Shown here: positions 8,271 through 17,496 of the stretch, piece after piece | Layout: each line of letters begins with the position of its first letter | How positions within the stretch are numbered: position 1 is the first letter of the stretch | Source of the DNA: Bacteroidales bacterium | GTDB taxonomy: Bacteria; Bacteroidota; Bacteroidia; Bacteroidales; P3 | Assembly: GCA_024685285.1 (NCBI GenBank) | Contig: JAIKVZ010000031.1 | Coordinates: 123,998 to 187,997 of the forward strand | Direction of reading: 5' to 3' | DNA: 64,000 nt | Made by a program: the position numbers and the translations under genes | Notes under the pieces: generated by a model | Database searches by the model: none | Told to the model about the DNA's origin: nothing | Seen by the model: only the letters and a program-made list of their open reading frames with translations

Positions 8271-8299
8271 CGAGCCAAACCCGACCTTAACCCGAACCA
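8271..8299 (-). repeat. G-rich repeat block in the aroB/lysC convergent gap
   Basis: Read on the minus strand, this is GGTTCGGGTTAAGGTCGGGTTTGG followed by CTCGG, the same family as the 11-bp repeat after mnmG, with about two and a half units. It lies 66 bp after the aroB stop and 9 bp after the lysC stop, between convergent genes. Confidence 0.8.
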
Positions 8300-8307
8300 A
8301 GTCGGTT

Positions 8308-9579
8308 TTAACCCTCAGTCACAAGCACTTGCACGGTCGAGCGGCTGCGTTGCTCAAGCAGTATGGGGCGGTGGTTGACAATGCTGTCAATGACCTCTTG
8401 CGTATAGTTGCGGATGGTGATGAGCTGCAGGCCTCGGTTATATCGCACCCGGAACTGATGGCCAAGCTTTGTTGTCATGCTATCAAGTAGTTGCGTGTTG
8501 TCGTCGACTACCACCGAGAAACTCAGGGCCGAGTTTTGCATCATGTTCACCCTTACCCCAATGTCGGCCAAAGTCCCGAAGATTATCTGCAAGTTGTCTT
8601 CGGCTATGAACGAGAAATCTTTGGGCATTATCGAGAGTAGAACTTGCTGATTGCGAAATATATACAGCGGTGTGACGGGCTCAATGCGGTCGTATGGCCC
8701 CACCGTCGACCCTTCGGCCTCGGGCTCCACAAACGAGCGTATGTGCAGCTTGATGTTGCTGTTTTGTAGTGGCTTGGCTGTCTTTGGATGTATGACGCTG
8801 GCTCCGTAGTAAGCCAATTCAATGGCCTCATTATATGGTATTTGCGATATTTTTACGGTATTGTTGAAGTATTTCGGGTCGGCGTTGAGGAAGCCGGGCA
8901 CATCTTTCCATATCGTCATGCTTTCGGCGCCGAGGCAGTGCGAGAGTATGGCGGCCGAGTAGTCGGAGCCTTCGCGACCCAAAGTGGTAGTGCTGCCGTC
9001 GGTTGCTCCGGCAATGAAGCCCTGTGTGACTATCATTATGCCGCTATCTATCATGCTACCAATGACTTTAGTGCGTTGGCGTGTAGCTTCCCAGTTCACA
9101 CGACCCTCTCGGTGGTGGGTGTCGGTGATGATGATTTGGCGCACATCGACCCACTGGTTGTGAAGACCTATGTAGTTGAGATAGTGACTGATAATAGTGG
9201 TTGATATAAGCTCTCCGAATGAAACCACGCGGTCGTAGTCGGCGTTGTAGCCTTGCGGGGTGGGGGAGGGGGCACTGTCGACGGCGTGACGCAACTGTTC
9301 AAACAGTTCGTTCACAGCGTTATACACTTCGTTGTTACCGTCGTCAAAGAGCTCTTTCACAATTGCCATGTGATACTCTTGCAGTTCGGCCAATAGTTCC
9401 GGCACTTCATCCGGATTGGCGACCCCTGGCACCATGCGTTCCAGGCGGTTGGTGGTTTTGCCCATGGCCGAAACCACCACGGCCAGCCGCTGTTCTTTGT
9501 AGCGGCTCACTATATCGGCCATGTTGCGCACGGCTGCGGCACTGTTGACGGAAGCTCCTCCAAATTTGAAAACTATCAT
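8308..9579 (-). CDS. lysC: Aspartate kinase (monofunctional)
   Basis: The protein is 423 aa and phosphorylates aspartate in the first step of lysine, threonine and methionine synthesis. It shows the N-terminal KFGGASV ATP/aspartate-binding signature (residues 5-11), VVSAMGKTTNRL, and the TTLGREGSDYSAAIL motif characteristic of aspartokinases. The last 130 residues form the regulatory ACT region (SIMPKDFSFI, then GVRVNMMQNSALSFSVVVDD). There is no homoserine dehydrogenase domain, so it is the monofunctional type. It starts 8 nt after the smpB stop and is probably the third gene of a dus-smpB-lysC transcript. Which amino acid inhibits it cannot be read from the sequence. Confidence 0.93.
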   Translation of the reverse strand: MIVFKFGGASVNSAAAVRNMADIVSRYKEQRLAVVVSAMGKTTNRLERMVPGVANPDEVPELLAELQEYHMAIVKELFDDGNNEVYNAVNELFEQLRHAVDSAPSPTPQGYNADYDRVVSFGELISTTIISHYLNYIGLHNQWVDVRQIIITDTHHREGRVNWEATRQRTKVIGSMIDSGIMIVTQGFIAGATDGSTTTLGREGSDYSAAILSHCLGAESMTIWKDVPGFLNADPKYFNNTVKISQIPYNEAIELAYYGASVIHPKTAKPLQNSNIKLHIRSFVEPEAEGSTVGPYDRIEPVTPLYIFRNQQVLLSIMPKDFSFIAEDNLQIIFGTLADIGVRVNMMQNSALSFSVVVDDNTQLLDSMTTKLGHQFRVRYNRGLQLITIRNYTQEVIDSIVNHRPILLEQRSRSTVQVLVTEG

Positions 9580-9587
9580 AGAATAAG

Positions 9588-10043
9588 CTATTTACGAATT
9601 TCACGTGCCAATTCGCGGCGAGAGTCCTTTTCTTTAAGCGACTCGCGTTTGTCGTAGTGGTGTTTGCCCTTGGCCAAGGCTATCTGCAGCTTTGCAAGTC
9701 CCTGAGGATTAACGAATAACATCACTGGGACGATAGTGTAGCCGCGCTCTTTGATGCGGTTTTGAAGTTTGTGCAGTTCGCGTGCGTTGAGCAGTAGTTT
9801 GCGGTCGCGCTTGGCGGTGTGGTTCAGGTAGGAGCCAAAGCGGTATTCCGAAATATGCATCTCTCTGACAAATAGTTCGTTGCCAACAAAAGAACAATAG
9901 GCATCGTTGAGGTTGGCACGGCCTTCGCGTATCGACTTTATCTCAGTGCCCATGAGTACTAATCCAGCGGTATACTCATCGAGCAGAAAATATTCATAAT
10001 CAGCACGTTTGTTCTTTATCTCTATGATGTTTTTTGGTTCCAT
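9588..10043 (-). CDS. smpB: SsrA-binding protein SmpB
   Basis: A 151-aa partner of tmRNA in trans-translation. Family landmarks are [20 protein letters not shown], the [18 protein letters not shown] segment, [10 protein letters not shown], the [15 protein letters not shown] helix and the basic C-terminal tail [20 protein letters not shown] that inserts into the decoding centre. Length is normal. It sits between dus (51 nt upstream) and lysC (8 nt downstream) on the same strand. The tmRNA gene itself was not found in this window. Confidence 0.96.
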   Translation of the reverse strand: MEPKNIIEIKNKRADYEYFLLDEYTAGLVLMGTEIKSIREGRANLNDAYCSFVGNELFVREMHISEYRFGSYLNHTAKRDRKLLLNARELHKLQNRIKERGYTIVPVMLFVNPQGLAKLQIALAKGKHHYDKRESLKEKDSRRELAREIRK

Positions 10044-10094
10044 ACAGTCTATCTAACGCAAAAAAGGCTTTTTTATTGTCCATAGCAGTTCTTT

Positions 10095-11069
10095 TTAGCC
10101 GAGAGAGTCCTCAATTTGATCAAGTACCGCTAAAGTTCCAGCCAAGTCCGTGGTTTCTACAAGCTTGATTCTATGATGTTTGAAGTTTGGCAAACCGCGG
10201 AAATAGGCAGCGTAGTGTTTGCGCATTTCAAACACCGCGGTTCGCTCGCCTTTGAATTGTGCCGCCGCGAGCAGGTGCCTACGGCATACCGATACCCGTT
10301 CAGCAACCCCTATAGTCCTGATAGCATGACCTTTAAAAGCATCCAAAGTCTGTTCAAAAATCCATGGGTTGCCGATTGCTCCGCGTCCGATGAGTATGCC
10401 GTCGACGCCATAGCGGTTGTATGCCTCGACAGCCTGGGCCGGAGTGGTTATATCGCCGTTGCCGAAGATAGGAATGGTCATACGGGGGTTGTTTTTCACC
10501 TCACCGATGAGAGTCCAATCGGCTGAGCCCGAATACATTTGTGTCTTGGTGCGGCCGTGGATGCTCAGTGCGGCGACCCCTATGTCCTGCAACCTTTCTG
10601 ATATTTCCACAATGGGTTTTGAATGCTCGTCATAGCCAAGACGCGTCTTGACTGTGACAGGCAACGAGGCACGTTTAACAATGGCCTCAGTGATTTTCAG
10701 CATTTTAGGTATATCGCGCAGTATGCCGCTGCCGGCACCTTTGCCTGCCACTTTGCGAACAGGACAGCCCCAGTTGATATCGATGAAATCGGGCTGTGCT
10801 TGTTGCACAATATCCAAACAATCAAGTAGTTCCGTCTCATTGGCTCCGAAAATCTGGATGCCTATGGGGCGCTGCTCGTCGGTGAAGCGCATTTTGCGCA
10901 GGCTTTTCTCGGCATCGCGGTTAAGTGCCTCAGATGCAATAAATTCGGTTATAAGCAGGTCGGCGCCGAACTCCTTGCAGAGGCTGCGGAAGGGGAGGTC
11001 GGTGATGTCGTCCATCGGCGAAAGGCCTATCAACGGGCGGTTTGAGTGTATGGGTAGACTCAATTTCAC
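10095..11069 (-). CDS. tRNA-dihydrouridine synthase (DusB-like)
   Basis: A 324-aa FMN-dependent TIM-barrel enzyme reducing uridine to dihydrouridine in tRNA. The signature LSPMDDITDLPFRSLC occurs at residues 16-31. The catalytic cysteine is in DINWGCPVRKVAGKGAGS, FMN contacts include KTRLGYD, the SIHGRTKTQMYSGSADW motif is present, and GNGDI plus GVDGILIGRGAIGNPWIF close the barrel. The start is GTG at 11069; no in-frame ATG lies before the essential active-site loop. The -7 box TAATTTTG lies 4 nt before this GTG, an arrangement like that of the U32 gene. Substrate-position class (A, B or C) is inferred from overall similarity to DusB only. Confidence 0.92.
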   Translation of the reverse strand: MKLSLPIHSNRPLIGLSPMDDITDLPFRSLCKEFGADLLITEFIASEALNRDAEKSLRKMRFTDEQRPIGIQIFGANETELLDCLDIVQQAQPDFIDINWGCPVRKVAGKGAGSGILRDIPKMLKITEAIVKRASLPVTVKTRLGYDEHSKPIVEISERLQDIGVAALSIHGRTKTQMYSGSADWTLIGEVKNNPRMTIPIFGNGDITTPAQAVEAYNRYGVDGILIGRGAIGNPWIFEQTLDAFKGHAIRTIGVAERVSVCRRHLLAAAQFKGERTAVFEMRKHYAAYFRGLPNFKHHRIKLVETTDLAGTLAVLDQIEDSLG

Positions 11070-11073
11070 GCTG

Positions 11074-11081
11074 CAAAATTA
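11074..11081 (-). promoter_or_regulatory. -7 box TAATTTTG immediately before the dus GTG start
   Basis: The minus strand reads TGTAATTTTGCAGCGTG, nearly identical to the arrangement before the U32 gene (TGTAATTTTGCAGCATG). A second similar stretch, TTGTAATTTTTT, lies just upstream. A clear TTG at the ideal spacing is not seen. The divergent cdd gene starts at 11165. Confidence 0.55.
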
Positions 11082-11164
11082 CAAAAAAAATTACAATTTT
11101 GCTTTGTCTCGGCACAATAATCTGGGTTGTTTTGCGTTAAAATAGAGTCTAACATACTGGTTCT

Positions 11165-11644
11165 ATGGATAAAACATTGACAATTAGCTATTGCGAATAC
11201 GGTAGTGTCGACGAGTTGTCGGCGGCCGACCGCGAGTTGCTGCTCCGGGCAATGGAGTCGACCACCGGTTCTTATTCGCCCTACTCCCACTTTGCTGTCG
11301 GTGCCGCTGTTCGTATGGCCGACGGCAACATAGTGACCGGCAGTAACCAAGAAAATGTGGCTTATCCGTCGGGGCTCTGTGCCGAGCGTGTAGCCCTGTT
11401 TGCCGCTTCGGCACAGCACGGTCCTGATTCAGAGATAATTGCCTTGGCTGTGGTTGGTCGCAACGCCGAAGGGCATTGGGTCGAGGCCTCTCCCTGCGGA
11501 GCTTGCCGCCAGGTGATGGCCGAAATCGAGGGCCGTCAGAAACAAAATATGAGGGTTTTGATGTACCTCGACGGGGGCAAAATTAGGGTCGTGAAGAGTG
11601 CTTCGAGTCTTCTGCCATTGGCATTTACTGCCCAATTAGGTTAA
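11165..11644 (+). CDS. cdd: Cytidine deaminase
   Basis: A 159-aa homotetrameric-type cytidine/deoxycytidine deaminase for pyrimidine salvage. The zinc site is readable: CAERVALF supplies one Cys and the catalytic Glu, and PCGACRQV supplies the other two cysteines. The N-terminal YSPYSHFAVGAAVRMADG and NQENVAYPSGLCAE are typical of the family. The start ATG follows TAACATACTGGTTCT. The gene is divergent from dus and followed by the promoter of the PpiD-like gene. Confidence 0.95.
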   Translation: MDKTLTISYCEYGSVDELSAADRELLLRAMESTTGSYSPYSHFAVGAAVRMADGNIVTGSNQENVAYPSGLCAERVALFAASAQHGPDSEIIALAVVGRNAEGHWVEASPCGACRQVMAEIEGRQKQNMRVLMYLDGGKIRVVKSASSLLPLAFTAQLG

Positions 11645-11716
11645 AAAACACCACATTGCAAAGTGCTTACAATCAGAAGGGTACAAAAAATCGACAAATA
11701 TTTTTCATAAAAAATT

Positions 11717-11746
11717 TTGGTACACAGATTTTTCTTTGTACTTTTG
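11717..11746 (+). promoter_or_regulatory. Promoter of the PpiD-like gene, TTG-N19-TACTTTTG
   Basis: TTG at 11717-11719, a 19-nt spacer and TACTTTTG at 11739-11746 form a consensus Bacteroidota promoter, with a leader of roughly 30 nt before ATG 11784. It probably drives the whole envelope/housekeeping run that follows, at least up to the hairpin at 13931. Confidence 0.8.
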
Positions 11747-11783
11747 CACGCTTTAAAAAGTAGAAAATCAATAAAAAACTAAT

Positions 11784-13898
11784 ATGGGAATAATAGGAAG
11801 TATCAGAAAACATTCGTGGGTGGCCGTCTTGATAGTCGGCGTGGCCATCGTGGCTTTCATCCTCGGCGATTTGACTAAAAACAACCGCACCCTGCCCGAT
11901 GTGGGCAAAGTAAACGGCAAGACTCTTACCTATCAGCATTTCAACAGCTTGGTAGAGGACATGGAGAACAACTACCGCCAGCAATCGGGCGGAATGCAGG
12001 TGCCTGCCGATGTAGAGTACCAAATTCGCGAACAGGTGTGGCAGAACTACGTTGACGAGCAGCTCCTGGGCGAGCAGTTGGCAAAGCTGGGTCTCACAGT
12101 GAGTCCTGCCGAAGTGAGCGATATGTTCACCGGCCAGTTCATCCATCCCTACCTGCGTCAAACTTTCACCAACCCCCAGACCGGTCAGTATGACTACCAG
12201 CAGGTGAGCTATTTGGCCGATAACTTTGACCAGCTCGACACCAATGTGCGTGAGCAGTGGGTTGAACTTGAGAATTATGTCACTCGCGATCGTCAGCAGC
12301 AGAAGTACAGCGCCCTCGTGGCCGGAGCTTTCTATATGCCAAAGGCCATAGCAGCCAAGGTTGCCGAGATGGGTTCGACTTTGAGCAACGTGCGCGTTGC
12401 CGCCATGCCGTTCCAGTCCGTGGCCGACGAGGAAGTTCAACTCACCGATGCCGATTACCAGAAATACTACGACGAGCACAAAGTTGAGTACCGCATCCGC
12501 GAGGAACTGCGCGAGGTCGACTTCGTGGTCTTCAACGTTAGCCCTACCCCCGAGGACCTGGCCAACATACAGACCGATGTGGAGAGGACATGGGAAGAGT
12601 TTCAGACAACCGCTGAGGACGAGATGGCATTCTTCGTCAATGCAGAGAGCGACCGCAGCTACGATTCCACTTTCGTCAAGGCCTCTTCATTCCGCGCTCC
12701 GTTCGACTCAGTCATAGCCCATAGCCGCAAAGGTGACCTCATCGCCCCACGCATTATAGGCAATGAGTGGATGATGGCCAAGGTGCTTGAGACCGGTATG
12801 CGCCCCGACAGCCTGCGTGCCAGTGCTATATATGTTCTCAACAGCAACGCCGGCGGCAACATCACCCGCAGCGAGGAGCAGGCCGAACTTCTGGCCGACA
12901 GCATTGCCAATATGCTCAAAGCCAATCGCATGACCTTTGAGGAGGCTGTAAAGCAGTATTCCGACGACCCCCAGAAAGAGCAGACCGGCGGCGATATGCA
13001 GTGGCAGCTCGACGGTGGCTATGGCTACCTCAACGAGCAGATAGTCAACACACCAGAGGGTGGAGTCTTCACCTTCAAACACCCCAGCGGCGTCGGCTAC
13101 TTTGTTATCAAAGTCACCGGTAAGACCACTCCCAACCAGAAATACCGTGTTGCCTTGGTCACCCGCGAAATAGTACCCTCCGATGCCACCAACCGCTCCG
13201 TATACAATGCAGCCAACCGCTTTGCCGGCCAGAACCGCACTTTCGAGGCCATGCAGCAGGCCGCTCAGGAGCAGAATATGCAGGTGCGCAACGCCTTGGT
13301 CAACATGATGGGCAACCAGATTGCAGGCATCAGCAACGCTCGCAGCATAGTGCAGTGGCTCTATAACGAAAAGACCAAAGTCGGTGCTGTTGCCGATCAG
13401 GTGTTCCAGTCCGACAATATGTACATTGTGGCCGCCCTTAAGGAGGTCTACAAGAAAGGTCTGCCCACTTTGGATCAGATGCACGACATGATAGAGCAGC
13501 AGGTGCGCCTCGACAAGAAAGGCGAAATCCTTATGGCTCGCGCCACCGAGGCTAAGCAAGCCGCCAAAGACCTGCCTTCGATAGCTACCAAGCTGGGCGT
13601 CAATCTCGATACCATCGACAGTGTTTCGTTCAACGACTACTATTTGAGCCGTTACGGAATGGAGCCCAAGGTGCAGGCCGCCATAGCAGCCGCCAAACAG
13701 GGTGCTGTGGTTGGTCCCGTCAAGGGTGCCGGCGGAGTCTATGTGCTTCAGGTTGATGCTACCGCTCCTGCCCAGGCCGCCAATACCGATGCCATGCGCG
13801 CCAACATGGAGCGTGGCTATTCGCAGAAAGTGCGTGCCATCACCCAGGTGCTCAAAGACAATGCCACCATCAAGGACCAGCGCAACAAGTTCTTCTAA
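11784..13898 (+). CDS. PpiD/SurA-like membrane-anchored peptidylprolyl isomerase
   Basis: A 704-aa envelope foldase. Residues 1-35 contain one membrane anchor (WVAVLIVGVAIVAFILGDL). A SurA_N-type helical region follows (VNGKTLTYQHFNSLVEDME, then QVWQNYVDEQLLGEQLAKLGL). The parvulin domain around residues 345-460 carries MTFEEAVKQYSDDPQKEQTG and GGVFTFKHPSGVGYFVIKV. A C-terminal helical tail rejoins the chaperone part. Relatives help outer-membrane and secreted proteins fold in the periplasm, a plausible need in an organism exporting proteins of over 5000 residues (inference). The gene has a consensus promoter at 11717 and a strong hairpin after its stop. Confidence 0.9.
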   Translation: MGIIGSIRKHSWVAVLIVGVAIVAFILGDLTKNNRTLPDVGKVNGKTLTYQHFNSLVEDMENNYRQQSGGMQVPADVEYQIREQVWQNYVDEQLLGEQLAKLGLTVSPAEVSDMFTGQFIHPYLRQTFTNPQTGQYDYQQVSYLADNFDQLDTNVREQWVELENYVTRDRQQQKYSALVAGAFYMPKAIAAKVAEMGSTLSNVRVAAMPFQSVADEEVQLTDADYQKYYDEHKVEYRIREELREVDFVVFNVSPTPEDLANIQTDVERTWEEFQTTAEDEMAFFVNAESDRSYDSTFVKASSFRAPFDSVIAHSRKGDLIAPRIIGNEWMMAKVLETGMRPDSLRASAIYVLNSNAGGNITRSEEQAELLADSIANMLKANRMTFEEAVKQYSDDPQKEQTGGDMQWQLDGGYGYLNEQIVNTPEGGVFTFKHPSGVGYFVIKVTGKTTPNQKYRVALVTREIVPSDATNRSVYNAANRFAGQNRTFEAMQQAAQEQNMQVRNALVNMMGNQIAGISNARSIVQWLYNEKTKVGAVADQVFQSDNMYIVAALKEVYKKGLPTLDQMHDMIEQQVRLDKKGEILMARATEAKQAAKDLPSIATKLGVNLDTIDSVSFNDYYLSRYGMEPKVQAAIAAAKQGAVVGPVKGAGGVYVLQVDATAPAQAANTDAMRANMERGYSQKVRAITQVLKDNATIKDQRNKFF

Positions 13899-13930
13899 TC
13901 GGCTGGCTGAAACATTGAAACAATGACTCT

Positions 13931-13958
13931 ACGGGCGCAGCCATGCGGCTGCGCCCGT
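13931..13958 (+). terminator. Strong hairpin after the PpiD-like gene
   Basis: A perfect 12-bp stem ACGGGCGCAGCC/GGCTGCGCCCGT with a 4-nt loop (ATGC), followed by ATTTAAAAATAA rather than a clean T run. It lies 18 nt before the ATG of the M23 peptidase gene, so it may act as an attenuator or as an mRNA 3'-end stabiliser between the two genes. Confidence 0.7.
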
Positions 13959-13976
13959 ATTTAAAAATAACGGCAG

Positions 13977-14897
13977 ATGAACATCAAGGAATGGTGGGCG
14001 CAGGTCAACAAGAAGGCCCTCAACGACGTGCTGCGGCGCAAACAGCGCTTAGTGGTGATGGACACCGAGACCCTCAAGGAGAAATTCTCCTTCCAGCTCT
14101 CGGGCATCAACCTCTTTGTAGCCGTCGGCCTCACCATCATCGTTTTTGTGGCTCTCACCACGGTGCTCATCGCTTTCACGCCGTTGCGCGAATACATACC
14201 AGGCTACACCAATACCGACATGGTGGAGCAGACCTACCGCAACGAGCAGCTCATAGACTCGTTGCAAAACCAGATTGAAGACCAGGAGTGGCTCATTGCC
14301 ACCATCCAGCACGTGCTTTCGGGCGAACCCTTTGAGGGCGAAGCCGCCGAGCTGGCCGCCGACTCCACAGCAACCCTGCGTGCCGTGGCCGGTGCCTACC
14401 GCCATTCGCGTGCCGACAGCCTGCTGCGCGAGGAGGTGGAGCGCGAGGATAACCGCTACCAGGTCAAGTCGACGCCACAACAGTCGTCGTTGCCTGCAGC
14501 CGCAACGGCACAGGTCACACCGCTGCCCGAACAGATCTTCTTCTGCCCCCTCAAGGGTACTGTGGTGGCTCCATTCGAACCCGCCCGTCAGCATTTTGGT
14601 GTCGACGTGGCTGCCGCCGCTGGCGAGATTGTCAAGGCCGTGGCCGGCGGCACGGTAGTGATGGCCAATTTCACGGTCGAGAGCGGACACACCCTTGTCA
14701 TACTGCACCCGGGAGGCGCGGTGTCGGTCTACAAACATAACAGTTCGCTCCTCAAGCACGAGGGCGATGTGGTACGTACAGGCGAGCCAGTGGCCTTTGT
14801 AGGCAACTCGGGCTCACTGTCAACGGGCCAACATCTGCATTTCGAGCTATGGGTCAATGGCCGAGCCGTAGACCCGCAGCACTATGTGTCGTTTTAG
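13977..14897 (+). CDS. M23 family metallopeptidase (LytM-like), membrane-anchored
   Basis: A 306-aa protein with a short cytoplasmic N-terminus, one membrane helix (INLFVAVGLTIIVFVALTTVLIAF, about residues 43-66), a coiled-coil-prone linker (RNEQLIDSLQNQIEDQEWLIATIQ) and a C-terminal lysostaphin-type domain. The zinc ligands are present: HFGVDV gives H and D, and the final HLHFELWVNG gives the catalytic and ligand histidines. The protein should therefore be an active peptidoglycan endopeptidase rather than a degenerate activator. It stands between the PpiD-like gene and dxr. The dxr start is 19 nt after its stop, suggesting co-transcription. Confidence 0.9.
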   Translation: MNIKEWWAQVNKKALNDVLRRKQRLVVMDTETLKEKFSFQLSGINLFVAVGLTIIVFVALTTVLIAFTPLREYIPGYTNTDMVEQTYRNEQLIDSLQNQIEDQEWLIATIQHVLSGEPFEGEAAELAADSTATLRAVAGAYRHSRADSLLREEVEREDNRYQVKSTPQQSSLPAAATAQVTPLPEQIFFCPLKGTVVAPFEPARQHFGVDVAAAAGEIVKAVAGGTVVMANFTVESGHTLVILHPGGAVSVYKHNSSLLKHEGDVVRTGEPVAFVGNSGSLSTGQHLHFELWVNGRAVDPQHYVSF

Positions 14898-14916
14898 CCC
14901 TTAACCCTTTGATTCT

Positions 14917-16062
14917 ATGAACGAAAACACTACCAAGCGTTTGGCTGTCTTAGGCTCTACGGGCTCCATAGGCACTCAGACTCTCAACGTGGTGCGCCAC
15001 CACCGCGACCGCTTCGGTGTCGAGGTACTCTGTGCCGGCTCCAATGCCGACTTGCTCGTGCAGCAGGCTCTCGAGTTCGACCCCAATGCCGTTGTTATTG
15101 CCGACGAGTCCAAATACCCCTATGTGCGCGACGCCCTTGCCAGCACCGACACCAAGGTCTTCGCAGGCCGCCAGTCAATGGTCGACCTCATGGAGATGAG
15201 CACCGTCGACGTGGTTGTGGCTGCCATCGTGGGCTTTGCAGGCCTCGAGCCAACCCTGCGCGCCATAGAGTGCGGCAAAACCATAGCCCTTGCCAACAAG
15301 GAGACCATGGTCGTGGCCGGCGGCATTGTCACCGCCCTGGCCTCGCGTCATGGTGCCGCCATCCTGCCGGTCGACTCCGAACATTCGGCTATCTTCCAGT
15401 GCCTTATGGGCAACCTTGGCCAGGAGGTCGACCGCATTCTGCTCACCGCTTCAGGCGGCCCGTTCCGCGGCATGACGCGCGAACAACTGGCCAACGTGAC
15501 CCCGTCCGACGCCCTGCGCCACCCCAACTGGAATATGGGCGCCAAGGTGACTATCGACAGCGCCACGCTGATGAACAAAGGTCTTGAGGTTATCGAGGCC
15601 CGCTGGCTTTTCGATGTGCCGGCCGAGCGCATAGTGCCTGTGGTTCATCCGCAGTCGGTGGTGCATTCAATGGTGCAGTATGTCGACGGCAGCGTCATAG
15701 CCCAGCTCGGCGTCCCCACCATGGAGACCCCAATCATGTACGCCCTCTCCTTCCCCCACCGCCTGCCCACCCACATGCCCAAGCTCGATTTCGGCACCTT
15801 GGGCTCCCTCACCTTCGAGATGCCCGACCGTAGCACCTTCCGCTGCCTCGACCTGGCTTTCAACGCCCTGGCCCGCGGCGGCAATATGCCCTGCGCACTC
15901 AACGCCGCCAACGAGGTGGCGGTGCAACGCTTCCTCGATGGCAAGCTCTCCTTCCTCGGTATTGCCGATTGTGTAGAAAAATCTATGGAGCGGTGCAATT
16001 TTATTGCCAATCCTACGTTATCTGATTTGATAGAAACCGATAAAACCATTCGCGCTTTATGA
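14917..16062 (+). CDS. dxr: 1-deoxy-D-xylulose 5-phosphate reductoisomerase
   Basis: A 381-aa NADPH-dependent enzyme forming MEP in the non-mevalonate isoprenoid pathway. Visible motifs are the N-terminal NADPH-binding LGSTGSIGTQTLNV, ALANKETMVVAG, LPVDSEHSAIFQCL with the metal-binding acidic residues, TASGGPFRG, MNKGLEVIEARWLF and VHPQSVVHSMVQY. Length is normal. The stop overlaps the rseP start by 4 nt (ATGA at 16059-16062), the usual dxr-rseP linkage in Bacteroidota. Confidence 0.97.
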   Translation: MNENTTKRLAVLGSTGSIGTQTLNVVRHHRDRFGVEVLCAGSNADLLVQQALEFDPNAVVIADESKYPYVRDALASTDTKVFAGRQSMVDLMEMSTVDVVVAAIVGFAGLEPTLRAIECGKTIALANKETMVVAGGIVTALASRHGAAILPVDSEHSAIFQCLMGNLGQEVDRILLTASGGPFRGMTREQLANVTPSDALRHPNWNMGAKVTIDSATLMNKGLEVIEARWLFDVPAERIVPVVHPQSVVHSMVQYVDGSVIAQLGVPTMETPIMYALSFPHRLPTHMPKLDFGTLGSLTFEMPDRSTFRCLDLAFNALARGGNMPCALNAANEVAVQRFLDGKLSFLGIADCVEKSMERCNFIANPTLSDLIETDKTIRAL

Positions 16063-17465
16063 AATTATTAGCCCTGCTGCTCAGCCTCTCGCTGCTGGTG
16101 TTCACCCACGAACTCGGCCACTTGGGCTTTGCCAAGCTTTTCCACACCCGTGTACGCCGCTTCTACCTCTTTTTCAACCCCGGTTTTTCGCTCTTCAAGG
16201 CCAAGAAATTCGGCGGCCGCTGGCACTTCCTCTTTTTCAACGCCAACGAGCCCGAGGAGTGGCACGAGGACAACCTCGCCGAGGCCGACCGCGACAACAC
16301 CCTCTGGGGCATTGGCTGGCTCCCTCTGGGCGGCTATTGCGACATTGCCGGCATGATTGACGAGACCAAGGGCGTCGACGACCTCGAGAGCACCCCCCAG
16401 CCGTGGGAGTACCGCACCAAACCCGCCTGGCAGCGCCTCTGCATCATCTCCGGCGGCGTGTTGGTCAATTTCATCTCGGCCCTGCTCATATATACCGCCA
16501 TCTTCGCCCACTGGGGCAAGGACGAGCTGCCTCTGCGCAACGCCACTTTGGGCTACGCCTACAACGAGATGTTGATAGACGAGGGCTTCCAGGACGGCGA
16601 CATTATCTATAGTATCGACGGCTGCGATATGTACGACTTTGTCGAGACCCAGCAGCACCTTACCCTCGACAACCCCTCCGAGGTGGTTGTGCTCCGCAAC
16701 GATTCGCTCGTAACCCTCAACCTCTCCGGCCAGCTGCTTTCGCGTCTGCTCGAGGTCAACTCCAAGGACCTCGTGCTCATGGCGCCGCGTATGCCCTTTG
16801 TTGTCAAGGACTATGTGGCCGGTTCGGCCGCCAAACGCGCCGGCGTGTTGCCTGGCGACCGCGTGGTGGCCGTCGACGGCCAGCCCATGCCTGTGGCCAC
16901 CGACATCATGGCAGCCCTGCAGGCCGCTGCCGGCGACTCGCTCACCCTCGGCCTTGACCGCGACGGCAACCGTGTCGATGTGCGCATGGCCATACCCTCC
17001 GACGGCAAGATTGGCGTCCAGCTCGTCACCGAGCTCGGCAGCCTCTTCTCGGTGCGCCACGTCAGCTACAACATCTTCCAGGCCATACCGGCCGGCATAA
17101 GCTACGGCTGGCACACCTTGGTCAGCTACGTATCGTCGCTCAAATTGCTCTTTGCCCCCCACGGGGTGCAGGCGTTGGGCGGCTTCGGCACCCTCGGCTC
17201 GCTCTTCCCCAACGAGTGGCACTGGCAGAGCTTCTGGTCCATCACCGCCTTCCTGGCTGTCATTCTGGCCTTTATGAACGTCATACCCATCCCGGGACTC
17301 GACGGCGGCCACATAGTGTTCACACTCTGGGAGATTGTCACCGGCCGCAAACCCTCCGACCGCTTCCTCGCCACCGCGCAGAACGTCGGCATGGCTTTGC
17401 TCATAGCGCTCTTAGTGCTGGCCAACGGCAACGACATCTGGCGCTGGATGAGAGGCTTCTTCTAA
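16059..17465 (+). CDS. rseP: RseP-like site-2 intramembrane metalloprotease
   Basis: A 468-aa inner-membrane zinc protease. The HELGH motif lies in the first transmembrane helix (residues about 18-22), and the third zinc ligand is in the NVIPIPGLDGGHI segment near the C-terminus. Two periplasmic PDZ-like regions lie between; the second includes AGSAAKRAGVLPGDRVVAVDGQP. A hydrophobic helix (LISGGVLVNFISALLIYTAIF region) and C-terminal helices complete the topology. RseP homologues cleave anti-sigma factors and remnant signal peptides; the substrate here is unknown. It is translationally coupled to dxr. The ORF track shows many long shadows here because of strong codon bias. Confidence 0.94.
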   Translation: MKLLALLLSLSLLVFTHELGHLGFAKLFHTRVRRFYLFFNPGFSLFKAKKFGGRWHFLFFNANEPEEWHEDNLAEADRDNTLWGIGWLPLGGYCDIAGMIDETKGVDDLESTPQPWEYRTKPAWQRLCIISGGVLVNFISALLIYTAIFAHWGKDELPLRNATLGYAYNEMLIDEGFQDGDIIYSIDGCDMYDFVETQQHLTLDNPSEVVVLRNDSLVTLNLSGQLLSRLLEVNSKDLVLMAPRMPFVVKDYVAGSAAKRAGVLPGDRVVAVDGQPMPVATDIMAALQAAAGDSLTLGLDRDGNRVDVRMAIPSDGKIGVQLVTELGSLFSVRHVSYNIFQAIPAGISYGWHTLVSYVSSLKLLFAPHGVQALGGFGTLGSLFPNEWHWQSFWSITAFLAVILAFMNVIPIPGLDGGHIVFTLWEIVTGRKPSDRFLATAQNVGMALLIALLVLANGNDIWRWMRGFF

Positions 17466-17496
17466 CCTTGTAATAACCTTAATGAACCTTTGAGCC

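Noticed and set aside
16068-17312. Antisense 414-aa frame opposite rseP, and 333 aa opposite the LptF/G permease (17479-18480)
   Set aside because: Same codon-bias shadow effect; the plus-strand genes have clear catalytic and membrane motifs.
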